From positions 1-64,000 of the forward strand of contig JAFQSU010000046.1 of the NCBI GenBank assembly GCA_017409405.1: DNA of 64,000 nt. The letters are read 5' to 3'. The stretch is from Oscillospiraceae bacterium (GTDB taxonomy: Bacteria; Bacillota; Clostridia; Oscillospirales; JAAYXM01). A program made the translations under genes and the position numbers. Below are positions 59,847 through 64,000 of this stretch, piece by piece (positions within the stretch are counted from its first letter, which is position 1; every line of letters begins with the position of its first letter). The notes below the pieces were generated by a model that worked only from the letters and a program-made list of their open reading frames with translations, did not search any database and had not been told where the DNA came from.

Positions 59847-60878
59847 CTACATTCCCATGGATGTCTTGATTTCTGTCCAGAGCTCGTCGTATATTTTGGT
59901 CTTATCGCCGAGAGATGAGAATATCTCAAGGTTATATTTCTTGATATCGGGGTATGCGGTCGGGTCCTTTCCTGCATCGCCCATAAGCTCGCGCGCAGGG
60001 GTAGACGGAGAGGAGTAGCCGATATATTCCGCATTTTCGGCGGCAATGTCTTCACGGCACATGAAGTTTATAAACTTTTCTGCACCGGACTTGTTCTCGC
60101 AGTTTGCCGGAATACACATGGAATCGAAGAAGATGTTTGAGCCTTCCTTCGGAATGACGTATTCAAGATCCTCGTTATAGCCCTTGCAGTATACGGCGTC
60201 GCCGGCATAAACAAGTGCAAGAGCGGCTTCGCCGCCTATCATTTTATCCTTTACCTCGTCAACAACCCATGTAAGGACAAGAGGACTCTGGTCAATAAGC
60301 TTCTGCTTTGCGGCTCCCAGCGCCTTCGGGTTAAGCTCGTTTAAGCTGTAGCCGAGGTATTTGAGCGTAATGCCGATGGCATCGCGCTGGCTGTTCATCA
60401 TAATGATGTTGTTTTTGTACTGTTCATCCCACAGTGCACCCCAGCTGTCGGGAGCTTCTGAAACCATTGTCTTGTTATAGAGAATTCCGACCGTTCCCCA
60501 TGTATACGGGACAGAGAATTTGTTTTCAGGGTCAAAGGAAAGCTTTTTGTACTCTTCATCAATGTTTGCGTAATTTGTGATTGCCGACATGTCAATTTCT
60601 GCAAGCATGTCCTCGGCAATCATGCGCTCTATCATATAATCTGACGGGATGATAACATCATATGAATTGTTTGAGTTTTTAATCTTTGTGTACATATCTT
60701 CGTTTGTTTCAAACATTTCATATATTACGCGCATACCGGTTTCTTCTTCAAATTTGTCAATAACACCCGGTGCGATATAGTCGCCCCAGTTATATACCTT
60801 GACAGTTTCACGGTCATCCTTGCAGGACGAGAAAAGAAGCACAAATGCCGCACACATAATTACAATAAGCTTTTTCAT
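59847..60878 (-). CDS. potD: Spermidine/putrescine-binding lipoprotein PotD
   Basis: A 343-residue solute-binding protein of family 1. The signal peptide ends in the lipobox LLFSSC (Cys about 19). Binding-site regions are VYNWGDYIAPGVIDKFEEET, YDVIIPSDYMIERM and the acidic/aromatic pocket in VPYTWGTVGILYN, all typical of PotD/PotF. It is the last gene of potABCD; its start overlaps the potC stop by 4 bases. It captures polyamines outside the membrane. Confidence 0.94.
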   Translation of the reverse strand: MKKLIVIMCAAFVLLFSSCKDDRETVKVYNWGDYIAPGVIDKFEEETGMRVIYEMFETNEDMYTKIKNSNNSYDVIIPSDYMIERMIAEDMLAEIDMSAITNYANIDEEYKKLSFDPENKFSVPYTWGTVGILYNKTMVSEAPDSWGALWDEQYKNNIIMMNSQRDAIGITLKYLGYSLNELNPKALGAAKQKLIDQSPLVLTWVVDEVKDKMIGGEAALALVYAGDAVYCKGYNEDLEYVIPKEGSNIFFDSMCIPANCENKSGAEKFINFMCREDIAAENAEYIGYSSPSTPARELMGDAGKDPTAYPDIKKYNLEIFSSLGDKTKIYDELWTEIKTSMGM

Positions 60879-61663
60879 ATCCTCATACTCCTCTTTTTGT
60901 TGTCTTTTTTTGCCGCACCGACATTGGCAATTACAAGAATTGCAAGAATTACGGTGAACATGATGGTGGAAAGTGCATTGATTTCAGGCTTTATGCCGCG
61001 CTTTGCCATCGTGTAGATGGTAATGGACAGATTGCTCACACCGTTGCCGGTCGTAAAGAAGCTTATTATAAAGTCGTCAATCGACATGGTGAGAGACAGC
61101 AGAAAGCCCGTGCCTATACCGGGCAGAAGCTCGGGAAACATAATTCTCCAGAACGACTGCATGGGTGTGCAGCCGAGGTCCTGTGCCGCGTCGTATAAGC
61201 TCCAGTCAAGCTGGCGAACCTTCGGCAGCACGGCAAGGATAACATACGGAATACAAAAAGTTATATGCGAGATAAGCATGGTAAAGAACCCGAGGTCAAG
61301 ACCTATCAGCGTAAACAGGAGCATGAGCGAAACGCCGGTGACAATCTCGGCGTTGAGCATCGGAATATACGCAACCGAGAGAACAAGGGCGCTTTTTGCC
61401 TTTTTGTTCTTGCCAAGCCCGTATGCCGCCATAGAACCGATAACCGTTGCAACAAGAGCGGCAAGAACGCCGCACAGGAGCGTGGTATAAAGCGAGCCCA
61501 TGATAACGTCGTTTGAGAAAAGGTCACGGTACCAGTCAAACGTAAAGCCCTGCCATACGGCACGGGATTTTGAGCTGTTGAACGAATACACCATAAGCAC
61601 AACAATCGGTGCGTACAGAAACGCAAGAACAAGGCCTATATAGCATTTTGAAATCCTTTTCAT
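60875..61663 (-). CDS. potC: Polyamine ABC transporter permease PotC
   Basis: A 262-residue inner-membrane permease with six membrane segments. It begins RISKCYIGLVLAFLYAPIVV, and the EAA loop is YDAAQDLGCTPMQSFWRIMFPEL. The FNSSKSRAVWQGFTFDWY segment after helix 1 is typical of PotC. It overlaps potB and potD by 4 bases each. Confidence 0.94.
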   Translation of the reverse strand: MKRISKCYIGLVLAFLYAPIVVLMVYSFNSSKSRAVWQGFTFDWYRDLFSNDVIMGSLYTTLLCGVLAALVATVIGSMAAYGLGKNKKAKSALVLSVAYIPMLNAEIVTGVSLMLLFTLIGLDLGFFTMLISHITFCIPYVILAVLPKVRQLDWSLYDAAQDLGCTPMQSFWRIMFPELLPGIGTGFLLSLTMSIDDFIISFFTTGNGVSNLSITIYTMAKRGIKPEINALSTIMFTVILAILVIANVGAAKKDNKKRSMRI

Positions 61664-62496
61664 CGCAAAAGCCGTCCTCCGTTTCCGTTATTTGACTCAA
61701 CGTCACCGCGGTTTATGAAATACATAAACACTAAAACTATAACCATAATTACAACGCTCAGAGCACTTCCGAAATGCCAGTCGTTTACGACTCTGTACTG
61801 CTGTTCAATAACATCGCCTATGAGCGGAACCTTACCGCCGCCCATGAGCTGAGAGATTACAAAGGTAGTTACGCTCGGAACAAAAACCATCGAAACGCCC
61901 GACAGTATGCCGGGAACGGAGAAGGGAAGAGTAACGCGCAGAAAAGCCTGAACGGGATTTGCGCCGAGGTCTGCCGCAGCTTCAAGATGGCTTTCGTCAA
62001 GCTTTAGAAGCGTTATGTAAATCGGCATTATCATGAACGGGAGATAGTTATATACCGTACCGAGAATAACTGCGCCCTCGTTATAGAGAAAGCGGATTTT
62101 CGGAAGACCGACAGCTGCGAGAAGCGTATTTACAAGCCCTGTGTTTTCGAGGATTGACAGCCACGAATATGTGCGGAGAAGGAAGTTCATCCACATGGGA
62201 AGCAGCATGAGAATGACAATTACAAGCTTCATCTTCGACTTGCTTCGGGCTAAGATGTATGCAACGGGATAACCGACAAAAATACAAATCAGCGTTGAAA
62301 TAATTGCAATCTTAAAGCTTTTGAGTATAACGCCGAGATACATCGGGTCGGAAAGCCTTGTAAAGCTCTCAAACGAGAGGGCAACACCGTTGCCCGTATC
62401 TCTCGTGAATGCAAAATATACGACTATCGCAAGCGGAAACAGCACAAAAACGGCTGTCCACACATAAAGCGGAATCAAGCAAGCATTTCTTTTCAA
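61660..62496 (-). CDS. potB: Polyamine ABC transporter permease PotB
   Basis: A 278-residue inner-membrane permease with six membrane segments. The EAA loop is LEAAADLGANPVQAFLRVTLP, and the segment MNFLLRTYSWLSILENTGLVN is characteristic of PotB. It forms the channel together with PotC. It starts 2 bases after the potA stop. Confidence 0.94.
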   Translation of the reverse strand: MKRNACLIPLYVWTAVFVLFPLAIVVYFAFTRDTGNGVALSFESFTRLSDPMYLGVILKSFKIAIISTLICIFVGYPVAYILARSKSKMKLVIVILMLLPMWMNFLLRTYSWLSILENTGLVNTLLAAVGLPKIRFLYNEGAVILGTVYNYLPFMIMPIYITLLKLDESHLEAAADLGANPVQAFLRVTLPFSVPGILSGVSMVFVPSVTTFVISQLMGGGKVPLIGDVIEQQYRVVNDWHFGSALSVVIMVIVLVFMYFINRGDVESNNGNGGRLLR

Positions 62497-62498
62497 TT

Positions 62499-63590
62499 CT
62501 ATGCCTCCAAATTGACTTTGTCACAAGCCTTTATACGTCTGTCGGGCGACATCTCGCTCTTGTGCATAACCTGGATGTTTTCCGGCAGTACGCTTATTGA
62601 AACACGGCTTCCGGGCGGACAGTTGATTGTGGACTGAGCAATAATCGTTTCGCCCTCAACGTCTATGCGCATTTCGTAATGCACACCCTTGAAAATAGAA
62701 GAAACAACCTCGCCGCACGGCGAACCCTCGCAAACCGGGTTGAGAACAACATCCTCGGGACGTAAGACGACATCAACAGGTGTGTTCTCGCCAAAGCCAC
62801 GGTCGATGCACTCAAAGCTTCTGCCGAGGAAGGACACCTCAAGGTCTCGCACCATTGTGGCGCAGAGAATGTTGCTGTCGCCGATAAAGTCTGCAACAAA
62901 CGCATTCTTCGGCTCGTTGTATATATCCTGGGGCGTGCCTATCTGCTGGATTCTGCCGCCGTTCATAACGACAATGGTATCCGACATGGTAAGCGCTTCT
63001 TCCTGGTCGTGAGTGACGTATGCAAAGGTTATGCCGCTTTCCTGCTGGATGCGCTTAAGCTCAATCTGCATCTCCTTGCGAAGCTTTAAGTCAAGCGCGC
63101 CGAGCGGCTCGTCGAGAAGAAGGATGTCGGGCTTGTTGATAAGCGCACGGGCAACGGCGACACGCTGCTGCTGACCGCCCGAAAGGGTGGTTACATCACG
63201 GTCACGGAAGCCCCGAAGGCTTACAAGCTCGAGCATTTCATCAACGTCACGGTCTATCTTTTTCTTGTCCCACTTTTTTATATTGGGACCAAAGGCAATA
63301 TTTTCACCGACCGTCATCTTCGGGAAAAGGGCATACCTCTGGAAAACGGTGTTGATATTGCGCTTGTGCGGCGGAACATCGTTTATGCGCTTGCCCTTGT
63401 AAAAGATATCTCCCTCTGTCGGAGTCAGAAAGCCGCCGATAATGCGAAGCAAAGTCGTCTTGCCGCAGCCGGACGGACCAAGCAACGTAAGAAATTCGTT
63501 CTTTTCAATATATAAATCTATTCCGTTGAGGACATCCATGCCGTCAAAGGTTTTGTAGATGCCGGAAAGTTCAAGAATATGTTCTCCCAT
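62499..63590 (-). CDS. potA: Polyamine ABC transporter ATP-binding subunit PotA
   Basis: A 363-residue ATPase. Walker A is LGPSGCGKTTLLR (about residue 36), the Q-loop VFQRYALFP, the signature TLSGGQQQRVAVARAL, Walker B ILLLDEPLGALD, and the switch His in YVTHDQEEA. The C-terminal 120 residues form a TOBE domain that may sense substrate. It is the first gene of the operon, with AGGAG before its ATG and a palindrome in the promoter. Confidence 0.95.
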   Translation of the reverse strand: MGEHILELSGIYKTFDGMDVLNGIDLYIEKNEFLTLLGPSGCGKTTLLRIIGGFLTPTEGDIFYKGKRINDVPPHKRNINTVFQRYALFPKMTVGENIAFGPNIKKWDKKKIDRDVDEMLELVSLRGFRDRDVTTLSGGQQQRVAVARALINKPDILLLDEPLGALDLKLRKEMQIELKRIQQESGITFAYVTHDQEEALTMSDTIVVMNGGRIQQIGTPQDIYNEPKNAFVADFIGDSNILCATMVRDLEVSFLGRSFECIDRGFGENTPVDVVLRPEDVVLNPVCEGSPCGEVVSSIFKGVHYEMRIDVEGETIIAQSTINCPPGSRVSISVLPENIQVMHKSEMSPDRRIKACDKVNLEA

Positions 63591-63620
63591 CTCAGTCTCC
63601 TGTTAAAAAACTTAAAGTTT

Positions 63621-63643
63621 AGTATAAGATAAATCCGGATTTA
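63621..63643 (-). promoter_or_regulatory. Promoter -10 and palindromic operator of potABCD
   Basis: TATACT (minus strand, 63626-63621) lies about 31 bases before potA. The perfect palindrome TAAATCCGGATTTA (63630-63643) sits just upstream, within the spacer. It also overlaps the stop of the cupin regulator gene, whose product is the natural candidate repressor. Confidence 0.6.
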
Positions 63644-64000
63644 GAAATTCGGCGGTGATGAAACCCATATAACCGTCGCCGTTGACTTGCCGCGGTTTTT
63701 TAAGCTGTGCTGTTTGTCAGCCTTGAAATAGAAGGCGTCGCCACGGCGGAGCTTTGACGTCTGCATACCGAGTCTCAGCACAATCGAGCCCGAAAGGACG
63801 TAGCCGAACTCTTCACCTGCGTGAGGCATGTCAACCGGCGTTTCCTGACCCGGCAGGATTTCATACAGCACCGGCTCCATGGAGTTTCGCTGGGCAGTGG
63901 AGACAAGCCACGTCATCTTGCCGATATCGTCTATCGTTTTTTCGCACATGTCCTCGCTTTTATACACAACGGGCGTAGAGTCTCCCGTCTGCGCGAAAAA
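63641..64000 (-). CDS. Cupin-domain regulator of the pot operon (PuuR-like), 3' part
   Basis: About 119 C-terminal residues are visible; the frame is open through base 64000, so the N-terminus lies outside the window. The visible part is a cupin domain (VLYEILPGQETPVDMPHAGEEFGYVLSGS, RGDAFYFKADKQHSLKN) preceded by FFAQTGDSTPVVYKSED. This matches the C-terminal half of XRE-cupin regulators, which usually sit upstream of potABCD and sense polyamines. The HTH itself is not seen. The cupin ends SSPPNF. Confidence 0.85.
   Translation of the reverse strand, partial: FFAQTGDSTPVVYKSEDMCEKTIDDIGKMTWLVSTAQRNSMEPVLYEILPGQETPVDMPHAGEEFGYVLSGSIVLRLGMQTSKLRRGDAFYFKADKQHSLKNRGKSTATVIWVSSPPNF

Overview
The window looks like the chromosome of an anaerobic, low-to-mid GC, spore-lineage Firmicute, most likely a gut or rumen Oscillospirales/Ruminococcaceae-type Clostridium. 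The grounds are an adjacent spoIVB and spo0A region, GGAGG-type ribosome binding sites, TTGACA/TATAAT-type promoters, an archaeal/eukaryote-type ProRS, rubrerythrin and flavodiiron oxygen-defence proteins, a membrane-bound [NiFe] hydrogenase, and dispersed short palindromic repeats. I saw no rRNA, tRNA, CRISPR array or prophage.

Layout. 1-1.5 kb is a disturbed accessory edge: an Imm40-like immunity gene, a RAYT (IS200-like) transposase element, and an unrecognised partial gene that reads into the transposon end. 1.6-5.1 kb has an M16-type peptidase homologue, an uncertain ORF carrying a dispersed repeat, an SLH-domain protein and a cluster of intergenic repeats. 5.1-7.5 kb is a polar amino-acid ABC transporter. 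7.6-17.1 kb is one long leftward operon for a group 4, Mbh-type [NiFe] hydrogenase joined to an Mrp-type antiporter module, with hypA and hypB inside it. 17.2-22.4 kb is a second leftward operon, a Crp/Fnr regulator followed by hypF-hypC-hypD-hypE. Together they supply a ferredoxin-linked, H2-forming ion pump and nearly all of its nickel/iron cofactor assembly. A divergent rubrerythrin shares a palindromic operator with the regulator.

22.5-35 kb is a housekeeping and mixed region: rubrerythrin, a zinc-ribbon microprotein, a PHP phosphoesterase, an antiporter fragment, alcohol dehydrogenase, gmk, archaeal-type phosphoglycerate mutase, proS, argS, a MATE pump, spoIVB, a small XRE regulator and an RNA methyltransferase. 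35.4-47.2 kb has spo0A, a divergent membrane pyrophosphatase, gdhA, an AraC regulator, an orphan fumarase beta subunit, a DivIVA-like protein, thioredoxin, an orphan corrinoid protein, prfB and a YhaN-like ATPase. 47.2-55.8 kb is a complete histidine operon (yerC-like, hisZ, G, D, C, B, H, A, F, IE, K). 55.8-64 kb has tyrS, a ZIP metal transporter, a three-module flavodiiron protein, and potABCD downstream of a cupin-type regulator cut by the window edge.

Most notable observations. (1) Spo0A sits near spoIVB as expected but has Gly where the phosphorylated Asp should be. (2) The hydrogenase ferredoxin subunit carries three extra tandem two-cluster modules, so about eight [4Fe-4S] clusters are predicted. 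(3) The hydrogenase large subunit stops exactly after its last nickel motif, so it should need no maturation protease, and none is encoded here. (4) MbhH and MbhI appear fused. (5) The his promoter and a promoter beside the small XRE gene share a nearly identical operator-like core. (6) The membrane pyrophosphatase has unusual substrate-site motifs. All family assignments are from reading the sequence; no database search was run.
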